From JADJRH01 sp046351455 (GTDB taxonomy: Bacteria; Myxococcota_A; Polyangia; Polyangiales; Polyangiaceae): DNA of 64,000 bases. Position 1 is the first letter of the stretch. The number at the start of each line of letters is the position of its first letter. Positions 43,189 through 51,345 of the stretch are shown here, piece after piece. The stretch is from NCBI GenBank assembly GCA_046351455.1, contig JAXLYM010000033.1, forward strand, positions 16,910 through 80,909, in the 5' to 3' direction. The translations under genes and the position numbers were made by a program. The notes below the pieces were generated by a model, which was not told the DNA's origin, did not search any database, and was given only the letters and a program-made list of their open reading frames with translations.

Positions 43189-44944
43189 CCGGATCGCGAC
43201 GGCGGCGGCTCACCCTTCGTTTTCCGAGGATCGCGAGCGCCAGACTGGACAGGATCGCGCCGAGAGCGTCCTTGTTCGAGGTGGGGGACGCGGAGCACGA
43301 GCCCGAGGAGGTGGTGTCTTTCGGGGTCTCCGAGGTGCTGCCCGTGGAGGTCGTCGTGTCGGTGGAGGACGAGGTCGTGGTGGTGGTGTCGCCGCCTGCG
43401 CCGCCGTCTCCCGTGCCGGGCACGATGCAGACGCCGTTGATGCAGTATCCATTGGGGCACCAGGTGCTGTCCGGTGCGGTGACGAACATGCACTCTCCGG
43501 TCGCCGCGTCGCAGCCGGCGGATACCTGGCACTCTTTGGGAGGCACGCATTGGAGGAGCGCGCCCTGGCAGGAGCCGCCGGTGCAGACGTCGTCGGTCGT
43601 GCACACGGAGCCGTCATCGCACGAAGAGCCGTTCGCGCGCGCCGAGCAGCTCCCGTCCGCCGCGGCGCCCGCGGCCTTGCTGCAAGCGAGGCAGTCGTTC
43701 GGATCGCCGTCGCCGCACGGGGAATTGCAGCACACGCCGTCGACGCAATAGCCGCTCTGGCAGTCGAATCCGCCGCACGGCTGGCCGTTCGCCCCGAGGT
43801 CCAGCGCGACGAAGCGGAGGGTGTTGTTCGACTCGTGGAGGACGGGCACCGCGGCGCGGCCCGGCAACGCCGCGTCGATGTCGCCGGGCGTCTCGTCCTC
43901 GTCGGGCACGGCGGCGATCGCGAGGTCGTCGGGCAACAAGGGCGCTCCGCCCGGGAGGAGCCAGTTGCCGTAGACGTCGGCCGCCGCACCGTCCTGGTTG
44001 CGGTAATCACGCCAGGCGACGAAGGTGTACTGTCCGTCCCACACGGCCCGCGGCGCGGCTTTCGGCGACGCGTTCGCGCCGAGGAACGGGGACGGGCCGA
44101 GCTTCTTGCCGTTCGCGTCGAGGAGGCAGATCTGGAGATCGCCGACGCTGCCCGAGATGGCGACGTAGCCTGTTCCGTTCCACGCGAGCGTGTCGCCCGT
44201 GCACTCGGGGACGCCGCTCGCGAGGAGATTGCCTTGTGGGGAGTAGTTGGCGAAGCGCTCCTCCCATGTGTTGACGCCTGTCTGATGGCGATAAAGAAGG
44301 AGGAAGTTTTCGCCGTCGCTGGCGAGGGCGCGCAGCTCGTCCGTCTCCGCCGCCGAGGGCGTGAACCACACGTCCACCGGGGCCTCCGAGCCGGTCGCGC
44401 GGACGAGGCGAACACCCTTGAAATTACCCGCGAACGGGTCGACCGGGTCCGTCGTGCCGAAGTAGTTGTAAGCGGCCATGTACGTGGACGACGTCTGCGC
44501 CGACGCGAGGCCCTCGGAGGGGCTGAAATAATAGGCCGGGAAAATCGGCAGGATGTTCTGCTCGGTCGCGGCGCCCAGGGCACCGGCATTGGATACAGGC
44601 AGTGTATGGAAGAAGGTGCTGCCGCGGGAGAGGACCTCGAACTGGCCGGCGGCGGTCGCGAGCGAGAAGTCGGAGCACTCGAAGGTCTGGATTTCGAACG
44701 GCGCCACATCGAGGAGCGAGCCGTCCGCGGCGACGCGCCGGCCCTGGAGCATCGCGCCGGCGAAGCGCCACACGACGAGGCGCATTCCGCCGATGGACCG
44801 CACGGCCGGAGGCTTGTTGTTGGCCTGACCCGGGCCGACCACGATCTCCGGAGAGACGGAGGGAGTCGCGAAGGCCGGAGAGACGAGCACGAGCGCCGCC
44901 GAGAGCAAGAGGCTTGCGGAGCCGAAGATATGGAATTGCCGCAT
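43049..44944 (-). CDS. MYXO-CTERM-like surface protein with Cys-rich repeats
   Basis: A 631-residue protein with a Sec signal (SASLLLSAALVLVSPAFATP). The N-terminal 400 residues look like a propeller (VRSIGGMRLVVWRFAGAM, LASDGENFLLLYRHQTG, WDGQYTFVAWRDYRNQDG). Cys-rich repeats follow (CDDGSVCTTDDVCTGGSCQG), then a Thr/Ser linker and a MYXO-CTERM-like tail: GSCSASPTSNK, a hydrophobic segment LGAILSSLALAILG and KRRVSRRRR. Unlike normal tails, the frame continues for about 48 residues after the Arg cluster and overlaps the Uma2 gene; a one-base shift would stop it five codons after the hydrophobic segment. Confidence 0.78.
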   Translation of the reverse strand: MRQFHIFGSASLLLSAALVLVSPAFATPSVSPEIVVGPGQANNKPPAVRSIGGMRLVVWRFAGAMLQGRRVAADGSLLDVAPFEIQTFECSDFSLATAAGQFEVLSRGSTFFHTLPVSNAGALGAATEQNILPIFPAYYFSPSEGLASAQTSSTYMAAYNYFGTTDPVDPFAGNFKGVRLVRATGSEAPVDVWFTPSAAETDELRALASDGENFLLLYRHQTGVNTWEERFANYSPQGNLLASGVPECTGDTLAWNGTGYVAISGSVGDLQICLLDANGKKLGPSPFLGANASPKAAPRAVWDGQYTFVAWRDYRNQDGAAADVYGNWLLPGGAPLLPDDLAIAAVPDEDETPGDIDAALPGRAAVPVLHESNNTLRFVALDLGANGQPCGGFDCQSGYCVDGVCCNSPCGDGDPNDCLACSKAAGAAADGSCSARANGSSCDDGSVCTTDDVCTGGSCQGALLQCVPPKECQVSAGCDAATGECMFVTAPDSTWCPNGYCINGVCIVPGTGDGGAGGDTTTTTSSSTDTTTSTGSTSETPKDTTSSGSCSASPTSNKDALGAILSSLALAILGKRRVSRRRRDPGGRHGAGARKSLAWESQPSGPPDRPLCGGVPGVRARLSRAARIRGR

Positions 44945-45003
44945 GTTCCTCGGCTCGTTGCGCGGAGGCCCCCGAACGTTCATGCGGGTGGTCAGTCAGC
45001 GTG

Positions 45004-45645
45004 TCAGAGATACGGCTTGAGCTGGGAGTCGACTGCCTCTTCCGCGACGTGGATGTGGACGTCCGGGAGAGACTCCGGGCCAGGCTCCGCGACCTTCGGC
45101 GCCGGCGCGGGGGGCGCGGCCGCTGCCGACTTGTCCTGGAAGAACTGGAGCACCGGCTGGATGGAGTCGATCTGCTCCGTCGTCAGGCGCAGGCGGCGAT
45201 CCTGGGCCTGCACCACGCTCTCCATGTAGGCGCGCGTCTCGCGAATGGCGCGCTCCAGATCCGCGATGCGACGCTCCCCCTCCGCGAGGCGCGCCTCTTT
45301 CTCCCCCTCTCCAGCCTGAATGAAGCCGCGGAACGCCGCGATCTCCTGCGTCGCGCCCTCCACGATCTTCTGCGTCGGGATGTCGAAGGCCGCGAACGCC
45401 GCCTCCACGATCTGACGCTTCGTCTCCGCAGGGGTGCCCGCAGGCATCGACTTGAGGAGCTGCTTCGCCTTCGTGACGCGATCCCGCACCTCGGCGTTGA
45501 TGCCCGAGGACTCGAGGATCGCGACGAAATCAATGGGGGGCGGGCCCGGGGGGGCCGCAGGCTCTCCGGCCCCGTTCTCCGGCGCCGCCGCTTGGACGGG
45601 CTCCGCCTCGGCCTTCTTGCCCGTAAACCAGGTCTTGATGCTCAC
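45004..45645 (-). CDS. Coiled-coil protein of unknown function after fliF
   Basis: A 213-residue soluble protein. It has a Pro/Ala-rich linker at about 20-40, a helical domain (FVAILESSGINAEVRDRVTK, RQIVEAAFAAFDIPTQKIVE), a coiled coil (EARLAEGERRIADLERAIRE) and a Pro/Ala-rich end. I do not recognise it. The GTG start has a GGAGG site eight bases before it. It follows fliF on the same strand after 103 bases, so it may belong to the flgB-flgC-fliE-fliF operon, but no flagellar family is matched. Confidence 0.7.
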   Translation of the reverse strand: MSIKTWFTGKKAEAEPVQAAAPENGAGEPAAPPGPPPIDFVAILESSGINAEVRDRVTKAKQLLKSMPAGTPAETKRQIVEAAFAAFDIPTQKIVEGATQEIAAFRGFIQAGEGEKEARLAEGERRIADLERAIRETRAYMESVVQAQDRRLRLTTEQIDSIQPVLQFFQDKSAAAAPPAPAPKVAEPGPESLPDVHIHVAEEAVDSQLKPYL

Positions 45646-45748
45646 AACGAGTCCTCCGTGTTGGTGCCTAAAAGCACGTTACCACGAAACGGCGGCGCAC
45701 GATGCGTCGTCTGGTGTGCTCCGCAAAACAGCGTCTTTTCTCGATCGC

Positions 45749-47452
45749 TCATGCCGCGTTGCCCTGCGCGCGCTCCTCCACGGCCGTCCCCAACCAGTGA
45801 CGAAGGACGAGAGCGGCTGTCGCCGGATCCTCCTTCGCGCGGCGGAGGGCCTCTTCTCGATAGTCACGGGGCTCACTCTGCGGGCCAAGCTGCTCCGCAG
45901 TCGTCTCGGGCGAGCCGATTCCAAGCTTGCCGGCCACCGGGGTGGTCTTGAGCAAGAGCGGTTGTTTTTCTGCCGACTTCAATACCTCTTCGGCCTTCTT
46001 TCGGTTCGTGCGGCGCACCGCCATCACGAGGCCGAGCATCGCGAACAGGCCCACGCCGCCCGCGCCGAAAGGCCAGTATTTCATGACGACCGGCGGGAGC
46101 TTCGGTGTCTCGACCGGGGCCTCGATCGGCTCCGGCTCGGTCGTCGGGAGGAACGGGATCGACTCGACCGTGATCACGTCCTGCCTTTGCGGATCGACGC
46201 CGACCGCGCTGCGGACGAGGGATTCGAGCTTGTCGAGGTCCTCTCGGCTGCGGGGCTCCATCGTGCCGTCGGGCGCCGGGACGCCGTCCACCACGACGGC
46301 GACTGTCAGTCTGCGAATGGCCCCTTGCAGGTTGACGCGCTTCTCGATGATGTGGTCAATCTCGTAGTTGCGAGTGTGGCTCTCGCGGGTGATCGCGTTG
46401 TCCTTGGCGTTCGCGCTCGCGGTCGGGGCCGGGGTCTCGGGGGCCGCGCCGCTCGGGAGGTTGCTCTCCGCGCCGGGGACGCCCGCGGCCGAGTCGTCGG
46501 CGGCGTTCGCGTCGGGCGAGCGCTCGATCGTCTGCGATTCGCTGCGGATCGCGGTGCGCTGGGGGTCGTAGCGGTCCTCGGTGCGCTCCACGCGGGCGAG
46601 GTCGATCTCGGCGCTGACGCGGACGTCGGCGTGGCCGGGGCCCACGAGGCGCTCCAGGAGCGTGCGCGCGCGCTCTTCGAGCTGGCTCTCGATCATCTTC
46701 GCGCGGGACGTCTCGTCGCCGTCTCCGCCGGCCGCGGCGACGCCGTCGGGGCCGACGATGTGCGGGCGGTGCAGGACGTTGCCCTCGGTCGTGACGAGCG
46801 AGACGTGGTCCTGCTCCAGGCCGGGGACGGCCGCGGCGACCAGCGAGACGACGCCCTGCACCTCGGACTGGCCGAGGAAACGGCCGCCCTTGAGGCGCAC
46901 GACGACGGACGCGGACGCGGGCTCCCGGCGCGCGGCGAAGACGCTCTTCTCGGGGAGGACCAGGTGCACGCGCGCGGACTGCACGGCGGAGATGCTGCCG
47001 ATCGTGCGGGCGAGCTCGCCCTCCATCGCGCGGCGGTACATCACGCGCTGCTCGAACTCGGTCGCTCCGAGGCGCATCTTGTCGAAGCCCTCGAACCCGA
47101 TGCCGCCGCCGTGCACGACGCCGGAGCCCGCGAGATCGATGCGCAGCTCGTGGACGCGCGCCTCCGGCACCTCGATGGCGCCTATCGAAGCGGAGACGCG
47201 ATAAGGCACCTTGAGCTCCTTGAGCTTCGCGATGACCGCGGCGGAGTCCTGATCGTCGAGCTGCGAGAAGAGGACGGAGTACGGCTCCCACTGCGAGCGG
47301 AGGCTCCACCATCCGCCGATCGCGATCGCCGCCAAAAGCGTGGTCGCGGCGAAGACGCGCGCGGGGCGAGAGAGGCCCGCGATGAGGCCTTTGACCTTGG
47401 ACCAGTACGCCTGGACCTGGCCGAGCGGAGAGGTGGTTTCGGCGTCAGACAT
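45749..47452 (-). CDS. fliF: Flagellar MS-ring protein FliF
   Basis: A 567-residue inner-membrane ring protein of normal length. It has two spans (about 31-50, VFAATTLLAAIAIGGWW; about 440-460, FGAGGVGLFAMLGLVMAV) around ring-building domains (YRVSASIGAIEVPEARVHEL, FEQRVMYRRAMEGELARTIG, ARVHLVLPEKSVFAARREP, SASVVVRLKGG). The C-terminal DPATAALVLRHWLG is the FliG-binding motif. It is the base on which rotor, export gate and rod assemble. Its start overlaps the fliE stop by eight bases. Confidence 0.97.
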   Translation of the reverse strand: MSDAETTSPLGQVQAYWSKVKGLIAGLSRPARVFAATTLLAAIAIGGWWSLRSQWEPYSVLFSQLDDQDSAAVIAKLKELKVPYRVSASIGAIEVPEARVHELRIDLAGSGVVHGGGIGFEGFDKMRLGATEFEQRVMYRRAMEGELARTIGSISAVQSARVHLVLPEKSVFAARREPASASVVVRLKGGRFLGQSEVQGVVSLVAAAVPGLEQDHVSLVTTEGNVLHRPHIVGPDGVAAAGGDGDETSRAKMIESQLEERARTLLERLVGPGHADVRVSAEIDLARVERTEDRYDPQRTAIRSESQTIERSPDANAADDSAAGVPGAESNLPSGAAPETPAPTASANAKDNAITRESHTRNYEIDHIIEKRVNLQGAIRRLTVAVVVDGVPAPDGTMEPRSREDLDKLESLVRSAVGVDPQRQDVITVESIPFLPTTEPEPIEAPVETPKLPPVVMKYWPFGAGGVGLFAMLGLVMAVRRTNRKKAEEVLKSAEKQPLLLKTTPVAGKLGIGSPETTAEQLGPQSEPRDYREEALRRAKEDPATAALVLRHWLGTAVEERAQGNAA

Positions 47453-47885
47453 TGGTCCGCCACAGCTCGTGGAAGGCGTCGAGCAGCTTGTTGCGCACCG
47501 AGCCCACGAGCTTCAGGGAGATGTCGGCTTCCTTGGCCGAGATCATCGTTCCGTGGATGTCGTCGTTGGTGCCGCGCGCGAGGGCGTCGGCCTGGGACGT
47601 CGCGGTGTTGCCGGCCACGACGGCGTCGCGCACCGCGCCCGCGAGGACCTCGCCGAAGCCGCCGCCGACGGGGTACGTCGTGGGGCCCGAGAGGCCGCCG
47701 ATCGAAGAGGAGGGGTCGACGCTCGGCGAGAAGATCGCGGCGTCGTCGAGGAGAGAGGAGGTCGCGCCGGTCTCGCTCGCGGCGGGGCCGTCGGCGATGG
47801 TGCCGCTCGCGGACGCCATGGAACCGTACCGGCCCGCGGTGAGCGGGTAGGACGATCCGAGGGATCCGATCGCGGCGATGCTCAT
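47445..47885 (-). CDS. fliE: Hook-basal body protein FliE
   Basis: A 146-residue protein whose C-terminal 85 residues carry the FliE pattern (GFGEVLAGAVRDAVVAGNTA, DIHGTMISAKEADISLKLVG, SVRNKLLDAFHELWRTNV). The N-terminal 60 residues are a Ser/Gly/Thr-rich extension, longer than the usual family length of about 105. FliE joins the MS ring to the proximal rod. It overlaps flgC by four bases and fliF by eight. Confidence 0.9.
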   Translation of the reverse strand: MSIAAIGSLGSSYPLTAGRYGSMASASGTIADGPAASETGATSSLLDDAAIFSPSVDPSSSIGGLSGPTTYPVGGGFGEVLAGAVRDAVVAGNTATSQADALARGTNDDIHGTMISAKEADISLKLVGSVRNKLLDAFHELWRTNV

Positions 47886-48328
47886 GATCCGATCTTCAGC
47901 GCAGAGCGTGCCATCGACTTCAGCGACTCGATCGACGTCACTCCGGCCTCATAAGCCCGCGACGCCGTCATGAGGTTGACCATCTCCGTCACGACGTTGA
48001 CGTTGGGCATCTCGACGTAGCCCTGGGGGTTCGCGTCGGGGTGGCCGGGGTCGTAGATGAGCTGGCCCGGCTCCTGGTCCTGGCGCACCTCGGAGAGCTC
48101 CACCGTGTGCACGGCGCCGAGCACGGCGTCGAACGAGTCGGGCGCGAGCGGCTTCGCGGTGAACACCGGATCCAGCCTTTTGTAAGGCGTTCCGTCGGCG
48201 CTCTTCGTCGTGCGCGCGTTCGCGAGGTTCGACGCGATGATGTTCATGCGGCTGCGCTCGGCCGTGAGGCCCGAGGCCGCGACTTCCATGGCGCTCCAGA
48301 CGCCCGCGACGGGTCCGGTGCCGCTCAT
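47882..48328 (-). CDS. flgC: Proximal rod protein FlgC
   Basis: A 148-residue rod protein with the N-terminal SAMEVAASGLTAERSRMNII and ASNLANARTTKSADG, middle YVEMPNVNVVTEMVNLMTAS and C-terminal RAYEAGVTSIESLKSMARSA, all typical of FlgC. The ATG overlaps the flgB stop by four bases, and fliE follows with the same kind of overlap, the common flgB-flgC-fliE order. Confidence 0.97.
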   Translation of the reverse strand: MSGTGPVAGVWSAMEVAASGLTAERSRMNIIASNLANARTTKSADGTPYKRLDPVFTAKPLAPDSFDAVLGAVHTVELSEVRQDQEPGQLIYDPGHPDANPQGYVEMPNVNVVTEMVNLMTASRAYEAGVTSIESLKSMARSALKIGS

Positions 48329-48717
48329 CCGGTCTTCCCGTCGTTCGCGGCCCAGGAGACGCCTGCGAGCTGGTTCTGGATGAGGGTGGCGAGCGCGTCG
48401 TAGCGCAGGTTGTTGGAGGCGATCTTGACGGCCTCTCGATCGAGCTGGACGCCGTTGCCGTCGGCGCCGGGCTTCGCGGTGGGATCCTGGATGACTTGCC
48501 AGCCCTCTTTGGGGCCGTTCTCGTCGGCGATGTGTGCGGGGTCGGTGGCCGTCATCGCCGCGTTGAGCTCGCCGTCGAAGCTCGCCTTCTGAGCGAGATC
48601 GAGGGGCATGTATCCGGGCGTGTCGACGTGCGCGAGGTTGGCGGTGAGGAGGTTGTGCCGTGCCAGGTGGTAATCCATGCCGGCGCGGAGCCGTTCGATC
48701 GAGTCGGTGATTCCCAT
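48325..48717 (-). CDS. flgB: Proximal rod protein FlgB
   Basis: A 130-residue rod protein, close to the usual length. Motifs: MGITDSIERLRAGMDYHLAR, LLTANLAHVDTPGYMPLDLA and VQLDREAVKIASNNLRYDAL. The start MGITD matches the family and the frame is open 18 codons upstream. A good sigma-54-like element ends 16 bases before this ATG, supporting it as the start and as the head of the flgB-flgC-fliE-fliF operon. No ribosome binding site is clear. Confidence 0.96.
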   Translation of the reverse strand: MGITDSIERLRAGMDYHLARHNLLTANLAHVDTPGYMPLDLAQKASFDGELNAAMTATDPAHIADENGPKEGWQVIQDPTAKPGADGNGVQLDREAVKIASNNLRYDALATLIQNQLAGVSWAANDGKTG

Positions 48718-48733
48718 GGCGACGGGGAAGAGC

Positions 48734-48749
48734 AGCACTCGCCGTGCCA
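48734..48749 (-). promoter_or_regulatory. Sigma-54-like promoter before flgB
   Basis: The minus strand reads TGGCACGGCGAGTGCT. The -24 part TGGCACG is exact; the -12 part keeps TGC with T as an allowed last base. It ends 16 bases before the flgB ATG, giving a leader of about 5-7 bases. Confidence 0.6.
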
Positions 48750-48797
48750 GAAGATCGATCTCGCGCGGCAATGTCTGCGGGATCGCGCGCGCCCAAC

Positions 48798-48888
48798 AAC
48801 GTCGAGGACGGAGTCCGCTCCGCTACGGACTCCGCTCCGCCAGGCGGAGCTCCGCCTCCGCGGACCGGACTCGGTCCTCCCAGTGGCG
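48798..48888. repeat. Palindromic dispersed repeat, family 1, copy 2
   Basis: A 91-base element with the same ends and nested palindromes as at 20554-20645; the centre includes the perfect palindrome GGCGGAGCTCCGCC. It lies in the divergent space between flgB and flbD, between the two sigma-54-like promoters. Confidence 0.75.
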
Positions 48889-48894
48889 CCCGGA

Positions 48895-48910
48895 TGGACC
48901 ATCGATTGCA
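48895..48910 (+). promoter_or_regulatory. Sigma-54-like promoter before flbD-motA-motB
   Basis: TGGACCATCGATTGCA keeps TGG and the full TTGCA at the right spacing (9 of 12 matches). It ends 48 bases before the flbD GTG, leaving a normal leader with an AGGAGG site. Confidence 0.5.
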
Positions 48911-48958
48911 ATCGCACCGCGTACCGCGGCCCAACTTGAGACGCCGCAGGAGGTCCCT

Positions 48959-49330
48959 GTGCTGAAGCTCACGCGCCTCAATCGAAGCATGGTCGCCGTC
49001 AACCCGGATCAGATCCTCTGGGTCGAAGCGTCGCCCGACACGATGGTGTGCTTCACCAACGGAGAGAAGCTCCTCGTGCGAGAGAGCGTCGACGAGGTGA
49101 TGCGCGAGTTCATCGAGGTGAAGCACCGCATCCACTCCGATCCGTATTTCGATCGGCCCGGCGCGGGGCGCTTCATCTCCACGCACCCGTCGAGCTTGCC
49201 GCCGATCCCGTCGCTGCGCGCGCTGGAGACGAACGAGCTCACGGTGCTCTCGACGCTGCGCCCCGCGGCCGCGCGCGCGGCGGTCCTCGAAGGGCCGTTC
49301 GCGATCCACAACGAGGAGAGCACGTCATGA
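48959..49330 (+). CDS. flbD: FlbD family flagellar protein with C-terminal extension
   Basis: The first 60 residues (LKLTRLNRSMVAVNPDQILW, VEASPDTMVCFTNGEKLLVR, ESVDEVMREFIEVKHRI) are the short FlbD/SwrD family, which in Bacillus supports stator power and swarming; it is not the Caulobacter sigma-54 activator with the same name. Most members have 60-75 residues; here there are 123, with a Pro-rich tail (FISTHPSSLPPIPSLRALET). It starts with GTG after AGGAGG, and its stop overlaps the motA ATG by four bases, in keeping with a role at the motor. Confidence 0.9.
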   Translation: MLKLTRLNRSMVAVNPDQILWVEASPDTMVCFTNGEKLLVRESVDEVMREFIEVKHRIHSDPYFDRPGAGRFISTHPSSLPPIPSLRALETNELTVLSTLRPAAARAAVLEGPFAIHNEESTS

Positions 49331-50124
49331 ACCCCGGCCCGCTGATCGGCATCGCGGTCGCGCTCCTGTGCATCATCGTCGGCAACATGATCGAAGGCGG
49401 TCACATCGCGTCGCTCATCGGCGGCCCCGCGTTCATGATCGTGATCGGCGGGACGATCGGCGCGGGCCTCGTTCAGTACCCGATCCCGATGGTGAAGCAC
49501 GGTCTGTCGCTCGCGGGCGGGCTATTCAAGCCGCCGAAGCAGGATCCGCAGAAGCTGCTCGACGAGCTCGTGGACTACGCGAACAAGGCCCGCAAGGACG
49601 GCATCCTCGGGCTCGAAAAGCTGGCTCCCGGCGCGTCGGATCCGTTCCTCTCGAAGGCGCTCATGATGGCCGTCGACGGCGCGGACTCGAACGCGATCAA
49701 GGAGACGATGGAGATCATCATCGGGCAGGAGGAGGAGCACAACGAGGAGGGCGCGAAGGTGTTCGAGGCGATGGGCGGCTACTCGCCGACGATCGGCATC
49801 ATCGGCGCGGTGCTCGGGCTCATCCACGTGATGTCGAACCTGTCCGACATCGAGAAGGTCGGCGAGGGCATCGCGGGCGCGTTCGTCGCGACCATTTACG
49901 GCCTCGTGTTCGCGAACGTGCTGTGTCTGCCGCTCAGCGCGCGCATCAAGATGCAGGTGAAGGAGCAGGTGAAGCTGAAGGAGATGATGCTGTCGGGCGT
50001 GCTCGCGATCCAGCAGGGCATGAACCCGAAGCTCGTCCGCGACAGGCTCGCGAGCTTCCTGCCCGCGCACGGTCACGGCAAGGGCGAGGCCGCCGCCGGA
50101 GCGCCCGCGAAGGCCGCCGCGTGA
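49327..50124 (+). CDS. motA: Flagellar motor stator protein MotA
   Basis: A 265-residue proton or sodium channel subunit with four spans (IGIAVALLCIIVGNMIEGG, IVIGGTIGAGLVQYPIPM, TIGIIGAVLGLIHVMSNL and AGAFVATIYGLVFANVLCL). The conserved GGYSPTIGIIGAVLGL, with the channel Pro, and the charged cytoplasmic loop are kept. An Ala/Gly-rich tail ends the protein. MotA rings with MotB convert ion flow into rotation against FliG. It is coupled to flbD and followed by motB after 18 bases. Confidence 0.96.
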   Translation: MNPGPLIGIAVALLCIIVGNMIEGGHIASLIGGPAFMIVIGGTIGAGLVQYPIPMVKHGLSLAGGLFKPPKQDPQKLLDELVDYANKARKDGILGLEKLAPGASDPFLSKALMMAVDGADSNAIKETMEIIIGQEEEHNEEGAKVFEAMGGYSPTIGIIGAVLGLIHVMSNLSDIEKVGEGIAGAFVATIYGLVFANVLCLPLSARIKMQVKEQVKLKEMMLSGVLAIQQGMNPKLVRDRLASFLPAHGHGKGEAAAGAPAKAAA

Positions 50125-50142
50125 GGCCGGGAGCCGTTCGTC

Positions 50143-51345
50143 ATGGCCCGTAAAAAGAAGCACCCCGAGCACGTGAACCACGAGCGCTGGCTCGTGAGCT
50201 ACGCCGACTTCATCACGCTATTGTTCGCGTTCTTCGTCGTCATGTTCGCCTCGTCGCAGGTGGACACGAAGAAGATGGGACAGTTCGCGGAGTCCTTCTC
50301 GCGCGCCGTCGGCGAGTCGTTCCTGATGGACGGCGGCAGGCAGCTCCTGCCCGACGGCACGCCGCCGCACCCCGAGGAGAGCCAGGGCAGCGGCGAAGGG
50401 AAGCTGCCGAAGGAGCTGATGCAGCTCGCGCGGAAGCTCCAGGACGGGCACGACGTGATGAGCGGTCTCAAGATCCTGCAGCGCCGCAACGAGCTCGTGA
50501 TCCGGCTCTCGGACAGCCTTTTGTTCGACAGCGGCGAGGACACGCTGAAGGAGCCGGCGAAGCGCGTCGTGCTCTCGATCGCGGACGAGCTGCGCGAGCG
50601 CAAGGTCGACATCCGGGTGGAGGGGCACACGGACAACGTGCCGATCCACACGCTGCGGTTCCGGTCGAACTGGGACCTCTCGACGGCGCGCGCGACCGCG
50701 GTGATCGAGGAGCTGAACGGCCCCGGGCGCATCGTGGCGACGCGGCTCGCGGCGTCGGGGTACGGCGAATTCCGGCCGGTCGCGCCGAACACCACGACCG
50801 AGGGGCGCGCGCAGAACCGCCGCGTCGATCTCGTGATCGCGGCGGCGCTGGATCTGCCGGTCGAAGAGGCGAAGCCCGTCGCGTCCGCGGCGCCCTCGGG
50901 GGAGCCTTCCGGAGAGCCGTCCGCGGCGCCTTCGGGGGAGCCGACGTCGGCGGTGTACGGCCCTCCGCCGCCGCCGGTCGCCGAGGTGCTGCAGCCGTTC
51001 GAGCCTGGAAAAGAAGGCGTTCCGGAGCCTGCGGGCGAGGCGCCGTCCGCTCACGCGAGCGCCGAGCCGTCCGCCCACGCGAGCGCCGAGCCGTCCGAAA
51101 AACCGCTCGATCTGCCGGCGGATCGTCCCACCGCGGAGCCCGCGAAGGACGCCGCCGCCGCGCACGCGAAGGACGCCTCCACGGCGCGCGCGAAGGAGCC
51201 TCCGGCCGCGACGACGAGCGCGAAGGGCGCGTCGAAGCCGAGCGCGACGGCCAGCCCGAAGAGCCCCGCGCCGAAGCGCAGCGGCGAGCCCGCAGAGACC
51301 GCTCCGCCCCCGCGGCCGGAGGATCTCTGGATGCTCCGGCACTGA
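50143..51345 (+). CDS. motB: Flagellar motor stator protein MotB with long C-terminal tail
   Basis: A 400-residue protein with one span containing the ion-binding Asp22 (WLVSYADFITLLFAFFVVMF) and an OmpA-like peptidoglycan-binding domain at about 125-240 (LLFDSGEDTLKEPAKRVVLS, VEGHTDNVPIHTLRFRSNWD, LAASGYGEFRPVAPNTTTEG, RAQNRRVDLVI). The last 150 residues are Ala/Pro/Glu/Lys-rich low complexity with a 24-base repeat (HASAEPSA twice), far beyond a usual MotB of about 260-310 residues. The tail would lie in the periplasm. Confidence 0.95.
   Translation: MARKKKHPEHVNHERWLVSYADFITLLFAFFVVMFASSQVDTKKMGQFAESFSRAVGESFLMDGGRQLLPDGTPPHPEESQGSGEGKLPKELMQLARKLQDGHDVMSGLKILQRRNELVIRLSDSLLFDSGEDTLKEPAKRVVLSIADELRERKVDIRVEGHTDNVPIHTLRFRSNWDLSTARATAVIEELNGPGRIVATRLAASGYGEFRPVAPNTTTEGRAQNRRVDLVIAAALDLPVEEAKPVASAAPSGEPSGEPSAAPSGEPTSAVYGPPPPPVAEVLQPFEPGKEGVPEPAGEAPSAHASAEPSAHASAEPSEKPLDLPADRPTAEPAKDAAAAHAKDASTARAKEPPAATTSAKGASKPSATASPKSPAPKRSGEPAETAPPPRPEDLWMLRH

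Noticed and set aside
42935..45229. A 764-codon open frame antisense to the MYXO-CTERM gene
   Set aside because: It has no signal, motif or ribosome binding site and mirrors the codon pattern of the real gene.
45434..47842. An 802-codon open frame antisense to fliF and fliE
   Set aside because: FliF and FliE are certain on the minus strand; the antisense translation is low-complexity Arg/Ala/Gly.
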